From contig NC_063061.1 of the NCBI RefSeq assembly GCF_018812025.1, positions 32,297,697-32,361,696 of the forward strand: a stretch of 64,000 bases of DNA. The letters run 5' to 3'. The notes beneath the pieces are model-generated. The model was not told the DNA's origin. It searched no databases and saw only the letters and a list, made by a program, of their open reading frames with translations. Numbering within the stretch: the first letter of the stretch is position 1; each line of letters begins with the position of its first letter. Source of the stretch: Megalobrama amblycephala (Eukaryota > Chordata > Actinopteri > Cypriniformes > Xenocyprididae). A program made the position numbers and the translations under genes. Shown in pieces: positions 23,108 through 35,258 of the stretch.

Positions 23108-23422
23108 CTACTTCAAGATGAGCATTTATGGTTAAAATGTATAAAATTGTATTTTATTTTTTAGAAAATGAGTGATGGTTTCTCTAGGTAAGACCATTAT
23201 TTCTTGTATGGGATCGTGTAGAATAATTTGAAGCTGCAATGAAACTAATTTTGACCTTCAACTGTTTGGTGTCCATTGAAGTCTACTATATGGAAAATAA
23301 TCCTGGAATGTTTTCATCAAAAACCTTAATTTCTTTTCGACTGAAGAATGAAAGACATGGACATCTTGGATGACATGGGGGTGAGTAAATTATCAGGAGT
23401 TAAAAGTGGACTAATCCTTTAA

Positions 23423-25128
23423 GTGAAAACTCTTACCTGAGAATTTTTACTGCTATTTAGGAGAACTTTTAGTTGTAAGATAAAACATTTCGTGAATACG
23501 GCCCCAGGTATATTGGACCAGGTTTGGTGTTAAAGTCTGCAGGACAGTGGTTCTCGAGGGCCAGAGCTGAGATCACCTACAATATGTTATGAACATGACT
23601 TTCAGAGAATCAGATTGACTGCTAGATCGATCACTTACAACAGTGGTGTCCAGTCCTGGTCATGGAGGACCAACGTCCTGCAGTATGTAGCTCCAACTTT
23701 CTCACACACCTGCCTGTAGTTTCTGGTGATCCTGAAGACCTTCATCAACTGGTTCAGGTCTGCTTAATGGCTGGAGGCACAGTTAATTCTGCAAACAGGA
23801 CGAGATGGCAATAAATACTGAAAAGAGAGATGACAAACAAAATTTAATGGTATAAAGCCAGTTTAAAAATTGTATTCATGAATATGTATAATAACATCTG
23901 AGAATGTACACCACTGTACTGAAAAATACAGTATTTGCCATTTAAGTGAGGATCATCTCATTTTTAAAAAATGACACCCGAAATATTAACAGATAACATA
24001 AGCAAAATCTTAATGAAAATACAGTTATATGATGCAAAGAAAGTTTTTGTAAATGTGCATGACAAATCTACAATGCAAAAACTGAGAATGTGTGACTGAG
24101 TCAAACAGTACTTACAGAGCAGAACCAATGATCTGATTACACACAAGGAAGAGGGAGAAAAAGAAACAAAAATTAATATATCAGTCAAATATTGCTCTGT
24201 ATGGATGAACGTGCTGATTAAATATACACATTCAAGAGAAACTATTATATTAATATTTTAGTGATTTATTTCATGGCCTAAATGTTTTACTTCAGTTATA
24301 TCTTTTCATAATTAATTAAATATTACAGATGGTTGATTTAATTTGACAGTTATCTTTTCGGGTGAATATAGGCCAATGAGTCCTCTCTCTCTCTTTCACT
24401 CTCTGTCCCCGCGCGTGCACGCGCCAGCTTGTGCGTGAGACAATACGTACAAAGTTATTGTAAAATCTGTTATTTTTAGGTCACGATAACATGATAGTAA
24501 TATGACCGTAGCTTATGTAACGAGATTTAATAAGGGTGTGCAGCTTAGTTATTGTATTTACGTCGCTGTATAAAACTTTAATACAAAGACACAACTCAGC
24601 CCGGTCATCATGGCTAGCTCAGTCGAGTCATCGCGTAAAAACAGCAACGGAAAAACAATAATAAATCAAATTAACACCGAAATGGATGTAAAACAATTCA
24701 AAGTAATGAATTAATGCGGTTTTTAAAGTATATTACCTCAGATTACCAGAAAATGAATTGTCCGAGCGGCTAGTCGACCGTTATAACCGTTATAATTTAA
24801 ACGCAGCAAGCTAAATAATATAATTTAACTTAACGTTACTCATCAGATAAACCACTAAAGCGGGTGTAATTTAATTCCAATTAATTAATTCATTACCATT
24901 TCGACCTGTTACACTAATTTTAATAGAAAACTCAGAAATTACTATAGAAATATAAAAAGCTTACCTGTTTGCGGTACCAGTCGATTCCGGAATGACAGTT
25001 CATGGATGCTGTTCCAGCAGTCTCATTGGTTAGAATTAATCACGTGATGTCATATTATTAATAATTTATATTTATTTATTTATTTATTGCCATTTCAGAA
25101 AAATAATATATTAATATTGTGTGTGTGC

Positions 25129-25190
<62 letters not shown>
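23423..25190. other. Non-coding stretch with hAT-type MITE fragments
   Basis: 23540-23800 contains diverged pieces of the MITE family that is complete at 52194 (tccagtcctggtcatggagg, cctgcagtatgtagctccaa, ggttcaggtctgctta). 24360-24660 is slightly GC-richer with a 34-codon ORF from 24610, but no support for a gene. 25131-25190 is a (TA)n run. Confidence 0.45.
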
Positions 25191-25193
<3 letters not shown>

Positions 25194-25757
25194 TACCGTT
25201 CAAAAGTTTGGGGTCAGTAAGATTTTTTAATGTTTTTAAAAGAAGCCTCTTCTGCTCACCAAGGCTGCATTTATTTGATAAAAACAATAAAATAAAAAAA
25301 TACAGTAATATTGTGAAATATTATGACAATTTAAAATGACTGTTTTCTATTTTAATATATTTGAAACTAATTCAATTGTGATTATTATCTATTATCGATT
25401 ACTATTCTTGTGATCAAAGCTGAATTTTCAGCATCATTGCTCCAGTCTTCAGTGTCACATGATCCTTCAGAAATCAGTCTAATATGATGATTTGATGCTC
25501 AAGAAACATTCATTATTATTATCAATGTTGAAAACAGTTGTGTACAATTTTTTTTTTTAATTCTTCGATGAATAGAAAGTTCAAAAGAACAGCCTTTATT
25601 TAAAATAGAATATTTTCTAACATTATAATTGTCTTTACTGTAACTTTTGATCAGTTTAACTCATCCTTGATGAATAAAAGTACTGATTAATTTTATTTCT
25701 ATCCCCTAAAAATAAAAATAAAATTCTTACTAACCCCAAACTTTTGAACGGTAGTGT
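25191..25757. mobile_element. MITE with TIR cattaccgttcaaaagtttg
   Basis: The left end cattaccgttcaaaagtttg and right end caaacttttgaacggtagtg are inverted repeats about 23 bp long. The interior has the family's typical parts: tcttctgctcaccaaggctg, tcagcatcattgctccagtc, cacatgatccttcagaaatc. Partial relatives lie at 25758-26150, 27076-27185 and 29307-29870. Inserted next to a (TA)n run. Confidence 0.75.
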
Positions 25758-26150
25758 TTAATGCTACAAAAGATTTAGATTTCAGACAAATGCTGTTCTT
25801 TTGAACTTTCTATTCATCATAGCATCATGAAATAAAAATGTAAATAACTGTTTTCAACATTGATAATAATCATAAATGTTTCTTGAGCATCACATCATCA
25901 TATTAGATTGATTTCTGAAGGATCATGTGACACTGAAGACTGAAGTAATGATGCTGAAAATTTAGCTTTGATCACAGAATAAATTACACAAATGACATAG
26001 AAAACAGCTGTTTTAAATTGGAATAATATTTCACAATATTACTGTTTTTGTTTGTATTTTTAATCAAATAAATGCAGGCTTGGTGAGCAGAAGATACTTC
26101 TTTTAAAACATTAAAAAATCTTACTGACCCCACACTTTTGAATGGTAGTG
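25758..26150 (-). mobile_element. Second MITE copy, opposite orientation, partial
   Basis: Reads in the minus direction from ggtagtg (26150) through tttggtgagcag-type and gatcatgtgacactgaagac to about 25758, where it abuts the first copy; one terminal repeat is missing. Its outer 120 bp (26041-26160) recur perfectly inverted at 27066-27185. Confidence 0.65.
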
Positions 26151-26156
26151 TGTGTG

Positions 26157-26209
<53 letters not shown>

Positions 26210-27075
26210 GTCTCAGTCTGACTTTATTGGTCTGGGAGCAGCTACAAACAGGTAAAGACAGTACTTGTCTTACTATCTTGTTGACTGTGTGCAGTTTTAG
26301 TTATGGGATGGGCAACTGAATGTAATGACATTGGTGACATTTTACTAGATTGTTAAAAATAGTTTGATTAACCCTGTGCCTTGAGCATTTAATCATAAAA
26401 TAATGATTTAACTTGTACTGTGCTGTGAACATGGGGGTTGCCCACAGTAAACCTGCTATGGGCCCCGGAGCTAAGGGCCCCACATGGGCTAACCAACTGG
26501 GGGCCTGTGTGGGTTTTCATGGGGCCCCAAAGAGTTTGCTCTTGCCCACACAGCCCCTCAGAAAACCCACACTTAGTGGGAAAAGGATGAAATCAAATTA
26601 AACTTGAGTTCTATGTTGATAAATTAAAATTGATTTCTGGATATCGTTATGTTATTTTTGTACACACGCAAACAAACACGTTGTGCTTTCATGTTTTATG
26701 GGGACTTTCCATATACATAATGGTTTTTTATACTGTAAAAATTGTATATTCTATCCCCCTACACTAACCCTACCCCTAAACCTACCCATCACAGAAAACA
26801 TTCTGCATTTGGGAAAATGGGACAAATATGACCTATGAATATGATCTAATATGACCTACATGTCTTATATGAATGAACAATTTTGTGTGAATTCTATTAA
26901 ACAATACATATATTTAACAGTATAATTTCTACATATTACATAAGGATAAGCTTAATACCATTAAACAATTTAAACAATTTAGTTTGTGTGTCATATGTGT
27001 ATATATATATATATATACACATATATATATATATATGTGTGTATATATATATGTGTATATATATATATACACACA
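26151..27075. other. Non-coding stretch with TG/TA microsatellites
   Basis: 26151-26208 and 26997-27075 are mixed TG/TA/CA repeats. Between them no gene is recognisable; 26440-26580 is mildly repetitive (gggccccaaag, gggccccac). The stretch is framed by perfect inverted copies of a MITE end. Confidence 0.4.
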
Positions 27076-27185
27076 CACTACCATTCAAAAGTGTGGGGTC
27101 AGTAAGATTTTTTAATGTTTTAAAAGAAGTATCTTCTGCTCACCAAGCCTGCATTTATTTGATTAAAAATACAAACAAAAACAGT
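27076..27185 (+). mobile_element. MITE end fragment, cut by the LINE tail
   Basis: From cactaccattcaaaagtg to aaacaaaaacagt this is the terminal part of the family at 25191. It stops where LINE-like sequence begins at 27186. It is the exact reverse complement of 26041 onward. Confidence 0.65.
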
Positions 27186-27524
27186 CCACGTCACGCCTCT
27201 CTTCATCTCTCTTCACTGGCTACCACTTGCTGCTCGTATCAAATTCAAGGCGTTGACGCTTGCTTACAGATCTGCCACAGGCTCAGCACCCTCCTACTTC
27301 CACTCACTCTTACGAGTCTACACTCCTACCAGAAACCTGCGCTCATTAAAGGAGCGAAGGCTTGTGGTACCATCACAGAGAGGCACGAAATCACTTTCCA
27401 GAACATTCTCATTCACTGTCCCTTGCTGGTGGAACGATCTTCCTGCCTCCATCCGGAATGCGGAATCCCTGGCAATATTCAAAAGACAGCTGAAAACCCA
27501 TCTCTTTCGTGAGCACTTAACCTC

Positions 27525-27555
<31 letters not shown>

Positions 27556-27758
27556 CTTCTTACTCCTATCCTTTCACTTCCTCTAATCCCTCTCTATTGT
27601 AGCTTAGGATAATCTGAGCACTGCCTATAACTTGTATTATGAGCACTTCTTGTCTATTTGCCTCGTCATGACGACTCGCTTGTTGTATTCCTCACTTGTA
27701 AGTCGCTTTGGATAAAAGCGTCTGCCAAATGAATAAATGTAAATGTAATGTAAATGTC
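27186..27758 (+). mobile_element. L2-like LINE, 3' end only (5'-truncated)
   Basis: The sequence encodes the last part of a non-LTR reverse transcriptase and continues to a 3' tail gtaagtcgctttggataaaa, cgtctgccaaatgaataaat, then short taaatg repeats, typical of L2-type LINEs and the SINEs that share their tails. An A run of about 25 bases (27531-27556) separates the coding end from the 3' tail. 5' truncation during target-primed reverse transcription is usual for this class. Confidence 0.7.
27189..27531 (+). pseudogene. LINE reverse-transcriptase C-terminus
   Basis: An open stretch to 27531 reads MTLAYRSATGSAPSYFHSL then RNLRSLKERRLVVPSQRGTK and ends WWNDLPASIRNAESLAIFKR plus LKTHLFREHL. 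This is the conserved C-terminal motif downstream of RT in L2/CR1-type LINEs. The endonuclease and the RT core are absent, so it is a dead 5'-truncated copy. The frame before 27253 also reads as the same domain (HWLPLAARIKFKA), so the ORF is longer than its first ATG suggests. Confidence 0.7.
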
Positions 27759-27869
27759 ATATTTAATCTATTTTGTTGTGTTGCAATAATTGTAAAAATA
27801 AATAAATCTGCATCTAACCTAAAAAATTGTGTATGTGTACATCATTAAATGAAACTAAAGAAACCACTC

Positions 27870-28215
27870 AATTTATTGGAGTTCTAATGGTTCGTACTGG
27901 TGTCAAGATACCAACGTGTAATCTATAGGTTACCAAAGATGTTCTATTGGTCCTTAATGGTATCCAATAGGCAAAATATGCTACCAATAGAAGGTGGCAA
28001 ATTACCAATAGAAACCCACTTGGACCATTATATTTTCCATTAAAACCAATACAGGCAAATAAGCAAAACATGCCACCAATAGAAAAAAGCAAATTACCCA
28101 TACAGACCCACTAGGACCATTACAGTTTCCATTAAAACCAATACAGTTCCCTTTAAAACCATTAAAACCATTACAATTTCTGTAATGGTTTCTATTGTTT
28201 TTTTCAGCAGGGTTG
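27870..28215. repeat. Degenerate short-unit repeat (ccattaaaaccaatacag)
   Basis: Several imperfect reiterations of ccattaaaaccaatacag, gcaaattaccaatagaaacc and accattacagtttcc occur, with a last segment (ccattacaatttctgtaatgg) that is itself palindromic. Resembles the interior of a fish DNA transposon; no ends could be defined. Confidence 0.5.
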
Positions 28216-28408
28216 TCATCAATTAATACACTTCTTAATTACATTACATTACATTTTTACATTATTACATTATGTTGTCAATAAATTACCTTTATCGGTA
28301 AGTTTTGGCCACTGCCTGACATCATCTACCCATGTTCCCTTTCACCAGACATTTTCTTTAATGAGCAGGATGAACTTTAATTGAAATGTCATTAGAGGGC
28401 ACCGGCAA

Positions 28409-28696
28409 GTGTCACACCGTCAAACTTCGCAGGCACGCAGTAATGGCGGCAGGCAGCAGGTGACTCCGTGCCGGATCCGTTTTCAAACCGGCAAATCCGC
28501 GTTACAGTCACCTCCGTTTCACTGCTCTAAAACGGATCCAGCCCGGTCCCGGTTTCCGTGGGCGGGAACAACAGTCGCAACGCAGATTCGGCCCGTATCC
28601 GCGGAAACGAGCGCGCGAATTTTTTTCTGGAGTTTAGAAGAGGAGGCAGACGCAGACGGTGCTCGGTCGGTATCCTACTTCAAAAACATCACCAAA
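28409..28696 (+). promoter_or_regulatory. CpG-rich island with a splice donor, candidate promoter/first exon
   Basis: CpG-dense block (ccggatccg, cccggtcccggtttccg, cgagcgcgcgaa) in AT-rich surroundings, ending with accaaa|gtaagt, a full-consensus donor (GT at 28697). This looks like a promoter with a first exon. Candidate later exons on the same strand: 29941-29984 and 30028-30132. No recognisable protein comes from joining them, so the gene, if any, is unidentified or is transposon-derived. Confidence 0.35.
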
Positions 28697-29306
28697 GTAA
28701 GTCATACTGTTCTATTAATGAATTAATTTCTTATTAATTATATTGTGTACTCGTTGGCTTAAAGTTTAAACTTAAGGTTTGGAGTTTTTATTGCTTATTA
28801 GATCGGTATTGAATCGTAATGTTAGTTAACTCTTATGTTAGCAGAGGGCACGCTAACAAGATCCAGAGGATTATAATTATATAAGTTAACTGACGAATTT
28901 TAACTGCTTTAATTTTCACTGTTAAAGTATTAACTGCGTGGTAATGCTAGTAATAAGCTAGTGTTAACGTAATCTAGCTAAGGCCTACCGTAGACCCGTA
29001 CTTTACAGCAAGGGTTTATAACATCATTTCTTAGTTTATAACATGAACTAACCATTAACATTACATAGTTATTTGTTAATCTTTGTTAACGTTAGCTAAT
29101 AAAATACAGTTGTCCATTGTTCATGTTACTTCACAGTGCATTAACTAATGTTAACAAATACAACATTAGAATTTAATGTATTATATGTAAATGTTGAAAT
29201 TAACATTAACAATGATTATAATTATAATACATCATTTATTATAATAAATGATGTAGAAGTGGTTCATTCTTAGTTCATGTCAACTAATGCTAACTAATGA
29301 TATAGT

Positions 29307-29870
29307 CTCTTCTCCTCACCAAGGCTGCATTTATTTAATCAATCATGCAGTAAAAACAGTAATATTGTGAAATATTATTAACCTGCATTCTATAGTAAAA
29401 TATAATTTATTCCTGTGAACAAAGCTGAATTTTCAGCATCATTACTCCAGTCTTCAGTGTCACATGATCCTTCAGAAATCATTCTAATATGCTGATTTGA
29501 TGCTCAAGAAACATTTATGATTATTATCAGTATTCAAAACCGTTGTGTTGCTTTATATTTTTGTGGAAACAATTATATCATTCAAACATTTGTGGTAAGA
29601 TTAAAAAAGAGAAATTAATACTTCATCAAGGATACTTTAAATCGATCAAAAGTGACAGTCAACCCTAAATGACGACATTTATAACAAAAAAAAATTCTAT
29701 TTAGTAAATTTTGTAATTAAACTTAATTCAATTAATTAACATTTTCTAATCATCAAAGAATCCTGAAAAAAGTATCACCATTTCCACAAAAATGTTAAGC
29801 AGCACAACCATTTTCAACATTGATAATAATTAGAAATTTTGCATGAGCACCAAATCAGCATATTAAATGA
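29307..29870 (+). mobile_element. MITE fragment of the 25191 family
   Basis: Contains ctcaccaaggctgcatttat, cagcatcattactccagtct and cacatgatccttcagaaatc in family order, but lacks both terminal repeats. Diverged old copy. Confidence 0.65.
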
Positions 29871-30027
29871 TTCTGCTAAATTTAAATTATTATTTAAATT
29901 CTTTATATACCTGTTTATCCTTTAACTGATCTACATTACAGATGAGATTTCAATCAGGATTCAGGAGCTTATTAGTCTGGAGGTTGGAGATGTTTACTGC
30001 ACATATTTTTTTTTTTTTTCTCAACAG

Positions 30028-30132
30028 GAGCTGTAAGGAATAACCAGTCCTCTACCAGTGCAGCAGATTCTTGCCTTTGACTGTGGCGATGACCAGAAGG
30101 AATGTGCCAAAGCCAAAGAGGCCTTAACTGAG
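30028..30132 (+). other. Candidate internal exon of unknown gene
   Basis: Strong pyrimidine tract and acceptor (tttttctcaacag) before 30028 and donor gag|gtaaat after 30132. One frame is open from 30037 (LAFDCGDDQKECAKAKEALT) but a TAA lies near the exon start. Could be an exon of a decayed gene or an exon-like part of a transposon. Not identified. Confidence 0.25.
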
Positions 30133-30557
30133 GTAAATTTCAGATAGAAGCAGCCTAGTGGCGGGTTGTGTTTCATCACCATACCATTACAATAAGCAAT
30201 AGTAGCTGACTTCATAAAGAAAAAAGGGACAGTTGAGTTTATATTGTCACATGTTAGTGTATGCCAAGCCCAGTTGCAGCACATTTATTTATATAATACT
30301 GAACAGTATTATCTCTACATTTAGAGATTATTTTCTGTGGACTGGGCTTGTCTTATTTTTTTAGAAAACATTATACGAAAAGCATTATATTATTATTTTG
30401 AAGACACTTCATATTTAGTTCAAATTGTACATGAGAAAAGCATAAGGAGAAATTTACAGATTTTTTACTTGGATACAACAGTGAAAAATGTGTATAGGAG
30501 AACAGACTTTTATCACAATTATACATACATGAGTGAATTTTTTTTATTCTGGTAATT

Positions 30558-31196
30558 TTAAAGGATAAGTTCACTTTAAAATTAAATTTTCCTGATAATT
30601 TACTCACCCCCATGTCATCCAAGATGTTCATGTCTTTCTTTCTTCAGTCGAAAAGAAATTAAGGTTTTTGATGAAAACATTCCAGGATTATTCTCCTTAT
30701 AGTGGACTTCCAGTGGTTCCAGACAGACTGTATGGCCTACGCCTTCCCTATTCAACTTACAGAAAAAAACGGAATTGGCGCCGCGTTCGTTCCGTAAGTA
30801 GAATAGGGAAGGTGTAGGACATACAGCGTAAGCTTTTTAAAGAATAAGGAAAGCGGAAGCACGTACAAGATGATCATTTGTGTTTATAAAGCATATACAG
30901 TTGTATTAATTTTTTTTTTTTTTTTTTCGAAAATGACAATTGTTTCGCTAGATAAGACCCTTATTCCTCGTCTGGTATCGTTTAAAGCTCTTTGAAGCTG
31001 CACTGAAACTGTAATTATGACCTTCAACCGTTTGGAGGCCATTGAAGTCCACTATAAGGAGAAAAATCCTGGAATGTTTTCATCAAAAACCTTAATTTCT
31101 TTTCGACTGAGGATAGAAGGACATGAACATCTTGGATGATGTGGGGGTGAGTAAATTATCAGTAAAATTTTACTTGAAAGTGGACTAATCCTTTAA
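30558..31196. mobile_element. TTAA-flanked MITE, complete copy
   Basis: TTAA-aggataagttcac at the left and gtggactaatcct-TTAA at the right, with inner arms cctgataatttactcacccc and gggggtgagtaaattatcag. Same family as the nested copy at 21967-23422 and the reference for its intact centre. The central part contains ggcgccgcgttcg, a GC-rich patch. Non-coding. Confidence 0.75.
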
Positions 31197-31376
31197 TTTG
31201 CAGCAGTTGTTTAAAGTTGGTGTTCATTTGTGTGACGTAAATAAGTGTCAACAAAATTTCAGCCAAAGCAGAGTGATCAGACCAATAGCACTAGATTGCT
31301 TTGGTGTGCTTTAACATAGATTGAGAAGGGGAAATTGAAAGACGAAGTACACAGCCTGTCTGATGTGTCAAAGGCT

Positions 31377-31673
31377 ATGTTCACACTGTCAGTCTAAATA
31401 CAATTATTGGTGTATCCGATTGGAATCTGATCATGGCATGAGAAAGTGACATAAATCACGCAAAATCTGATCAGATCGGTCAAACTGAAATTGATTTCCA
31501 GAAATGACATGTGAATATGATTTCAAACCACATGTGAATGTAGCTCAAAGCAGATTAGTAAAAATTACATGTAATTTCGTGTAATTTTGTTTTGTGGTTC
31601 ACACTTTATGATCACATTCCAATCGGATATGCACAAAAATCGGATTTGGACTGACAGTCTGAATGAGGCTAAC
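31377..31673. repeat. Palindromic MITE-like repeat of about 300 bp
   Basis: Arms ttcacactgtcagtctaaat / ggactgacagtctgaa and ccgattggaatctgatcat / atgatcacattccaatcgg face each other. Non-coding, no clear target duplication. Confidence 0.6.
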
Positions 31674-32030
31674 ATCTCCACCAACATCAGGGATGACTAC
31701 ACACAGCAATAGTAGAGGCTCATATAGACAAGCCTCACAACCGTCAGATTCTTGATTTACTGGGACAATTACAAGAATAACAGCTTTCTTCTTTTTTTTT
31801 TTTTTTCTGCAGATGCCTCATGGGAATTAAACGGCACATATGAAGTGGTTTGTAATACCATGGTTTTCCGACCTGTCCCGATTGGTTCTTGATGTGTTTA
31901 TGGTTCATTATATGAAATTATTTTTTGTATGTTTATTTTTTCCCCATTTCTTCTATTTTTTTTTTTTTTCTTCTTTACTTATACATTAAGAAAGGTCGTG
32001 AGATTGTTTAACTGTTTGTGTATCAATGTT

Positions 32031-32582
32031 TTAAAGTATAGTTCACCGGAAAATGAGAATTTGCTGTTAATTTACTCACCCTCAAGCCATCCATGATGTA
32101 GGTGACATTTTTTTTCTTCAGTTGAACAGTAAAGATTTTTAGCGTGGTCCTTGGTGATTCGTATAATGCAAGTCAATGGCTACCGTCACTTTGAGAGTCA
32201 TTAAAACATATTACAGGCAAAACAAAGTTAATACCTGTGACTGATGCTGACGTTACATTGAGGTCTTATAAAGCGAAACAGACCAATCTTTTTGCTTCAT
32301 AAGACCTCAATGAATCATCCGGAGCCACAGGTATTCATTTTGTTTTGCCTGTAGGTTTTTTTTGACTCTCAAACTGTAGCCATTGACTTTTATATTATAC
32401 TTTTATATTATACAAATCACCAAGGACCACATTTTCAGCTAAAAATCTTCTTTACTTCTTTACAAGTCTAATACTTTAATATATCTCCGATTGTATTCAT
32501 CAGAAAGTCATATACACCTAGAATGGCTTGAGGGTGAGTAAAGCTTGGGGTAATTTTCATTGAAAGTGAACTAATCCTTTAA
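32031..32582. mobile_element. TTAA-flanked MITE, first of a head-to-tail pair
   Basis: TTAA-agtatagttcacc at 32031 and gtgaactaatcct-TTAA at 32579-32582. Inner arms tttactcaccctcaagccat and atggcttgagggtgagtaaa. Its right TTAA is also the left TTAA of the next element. Confidence 0.75.
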
Positions 32583-33277
32583 AGGGATAGTTCACCCAAA
32601 AATGAAAATTAATTACTCATCTCATTTTGTTCCAAACTCGTAAGACTTTCTTTCATCTTTGGAACTCAAATGAAGATCTTTTTGATGAAATCTGAAAGAT
32701 TTCTGTCTCTGTGCTGACAGCTACACAACTACCACTTCTACACTTCCATGAATTTCAACTACAGAGTTCATAAAGAGATCACCAAACTAATCCATATAAA
32801 TTGAGTTTGAATTGTCTCAAATTTGGATTAAACGATCACTTTATATGATGAACAAACCTCTTGCTGATGATCAAGCGTGTTGTGTAACACGAGAATGAAC
32901 TTTATTGGTTCTCGCACATCAGTGAACATGCTTGAGCTTCCCTTTACCACAACTGATGTGTCAGTTTATAAATGCTTATATGTGAATAAAATCCTAAATT
33001 CAATCCATTCATCAAATCAAGCGCTTGTGTCTCTTCAGAAAATTTTGGACTAAAGCGCTCGATTTATATGGATTAGTTTTACAATCTCTTTATGAACTTT
33101 TTGAGCATTAGAGTGGTAGTTGCATAGCTGTCAACAGAGGAACAGAAAGCTCTCGTATTTCATCAGAAAGATCTTAATTTGTGTCCTGAAGATGAATGAA
33201 AGTCTTACGGTTGCAGAACAAAATGAGAGTGTAAATAATGACAGAATGTTTTATTTTGGAGTGAACTAACAGTTTAA
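32579..33277. mobile_element. TTAA-flanked MITE, second of the pair
   Basis: TTAA-agggatagttcaccc at left, ggagtgaactaacagt-TTAA at right (33274-33277). Inner arms include ccaaactcgtaagactttct and gaaagtcttacggttgcaga. A different subfamily from its neighbour. Non-coding. Confidence 0.75.
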
Positions 33278-34420
33278 TGGCAAGTAGAGACACTTAAGTG
33301 TTTTATATAAACTTTTAGTACTTGTGCAAAAATTATCAAAATAAAAAGAAAAGATCCACTGTTTTGCATTTTGTGTATTTGTTTTAATATGCCTATTAAA
33401 TAGAAGATGGATCAAAAGATAAAGCCCTTGATTATGTCAAATTTACTCTGTTCAATTGTATTTTGAATGTATGTTTACTGTAAAGTAGTTGCTGCTGAGG
33501 TAGTGCTAACAATAGATTATAAAGTGGTATTTTAGTGTAAAAGTTTTCAGTACATTAATTGTCTATAAATCTAAATCAGTACTTTAAACTTTGTATTGCC
33601 TAAGTATTTAATGTTAAAACTTAACAGAAAAAATATCAGACAATAAGATATTTAATATTTATGAGAACATTCTTGAAATTCTAGATATGTATACTATTTA
33701 GAGAGGGGGGAGGGGGAGCGGGTACTGTATACAAAATGAGCTGGCCCTGATCCGGCATGGTTCTGGGCCAGATCCAGAACAGAGCTGGACCAGATCTGGC
33801 CCACATCTGGGCCAAATCGGCATACAGGAATCCACATCTGGTCCGGAGCTGGCCCAGTGCTGGTCCAGATGAGGAAAAACGGATCCGTGCCGGTATTGGC
33901 CCGTTGTGCCAAAAGACACCGGCCCAGGTCCGTTTCACGGATCTGGCCCAGATCTTAAGAAGTGTCTGGGCCAGATCTGGGCCAGATGATTTTTGCTATC
34001 AAGATGGCGGCGCCCATAGAGTTCGCGGCGGATTTGTGTATAGAAACATCACTCCCTGCCCTCCAGACTCATTCGCGCTGCTGCTGTGACGTCATGTGCA
34101 AACAACCTATTAACAGCTATTCATCATTTCTGTTGATTGTCAAAATGGTAACTTTTTGCAGATGCGTTAAGCACAGACTGGTTGCATGTTCATGGACGTT
34201 TAGCTCCGTGTCGTTGGGCTGCGTGGGTCTATCGTCCGGGGACGCTGCTGCTTTTACTCTGCTCTTGCTTTTGCTTTTGTTTTGTGTTACTTTTGGTTTG
34301 CTTTTTTGTTTATATTACGTTGCTTTGCTCTTGCTTTGTGTTACTTTGTTTGTTGTTTTGCCTTGTTTGGTTTAATTTGTTTTTTTATTTGTGTGTGAGA
34401 TCGAAGTTTCTGTGTGTGTG

Positions 34421-34465
<45 letters not shown>

Positions 34466-35179
34466 GCGTGCGCGCGTTGGCTGGATCAATTGTATTATCA
34501 TGTAAACATTTGTTAATGTCATGTTTTGTTTTTGTTTTTCCTTTTTGTATATTTGTTTATTGTTTAAGGATATGGGTGTTTTCCTTTCGTTGTGTTATAT
34601 CAGTGATTGTGAAATCTTGGTTAATGTGAATTCCTACTCCCTTTCCTCTTTTGTTTGTACTAAGTGATTTGTTATTTTTCTACTTGGTATTATAACTTAA
34701 GTATCTATAAGCTAATTTGTGGGTTATTGTCTGAGGGGGGGGGGGGGGGGGTATTTTCATTTGTATTGTCTTTATGGAGTGACTTTATGCCAGTGCTATT
34801 GTACTCATTCTGGGTTTAGTGTATAACCTAATTTTGTTTGTTACAGGAGCTGAGTGCCTAAGGCAGGGGTGGATTTCTGGTGGCGGTCCTTCACGTGTGC
34901 TGTGTTGTGTGGTGCCGTGTGTGTTTGTGAGTGTTTACGCAAAGGTGTAAGGGAGAAGTGATTTTGCTGTGGAGGCCTTGTTGTGCCCTTTATTCCCTGT
35001 TGTCACGCCTCGGCTCCTGCACCCTGCAACCTAGACATCCCTGATGCAATCCCTGATTATTCAGGTCGCCTTGATTGCATTTGGTTTAAACCAATTATAT
35101 ATATATTTTTTTTCATTCTCCTTAACTGGTTTAGTGATTGTTTTTGCTGTGGTTGTGCTTTTTGTAAAGTCTTTTATCC

Positions 35180-35258
<79 letters not shown>

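Larger units (their letters stand above)
21967..23422. mobile_element. TTAA-type MITE with two further repeats nested in its centre
   Basis: Left arm 21967-22253 (cctgataatttactcacccc, then cttcaggcgaaaagaaatta) mirrors right arm 23110-23422, which ends ggactaatcctttaa. The left outer tip is missing, cut by the adjoining array. A second copy of the same family is complete at 30558-31196 and shows that the middle of this one (22253-23110) is inserted material: a foldback unit (22253-22471) and a further element (22471-23107). Non-coding. Confidence 0.75.

Noticed and set aside
24610..24714. 34-codon ORF in a GC-richer patch
   Set aside because: Good start context but too short, no splice partner and no known family.
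25121..25339. Tyr/Ile repeat ORFs in TA tracts (also 26988, 35044, 50289)
   Set aside because: Translation of microsatellites.
34182..34505. Hydrophobic and Cys/Val-rich ORFs
   Set aside because: Product of ttg/tgc and TG/CG low-complexity DNA.
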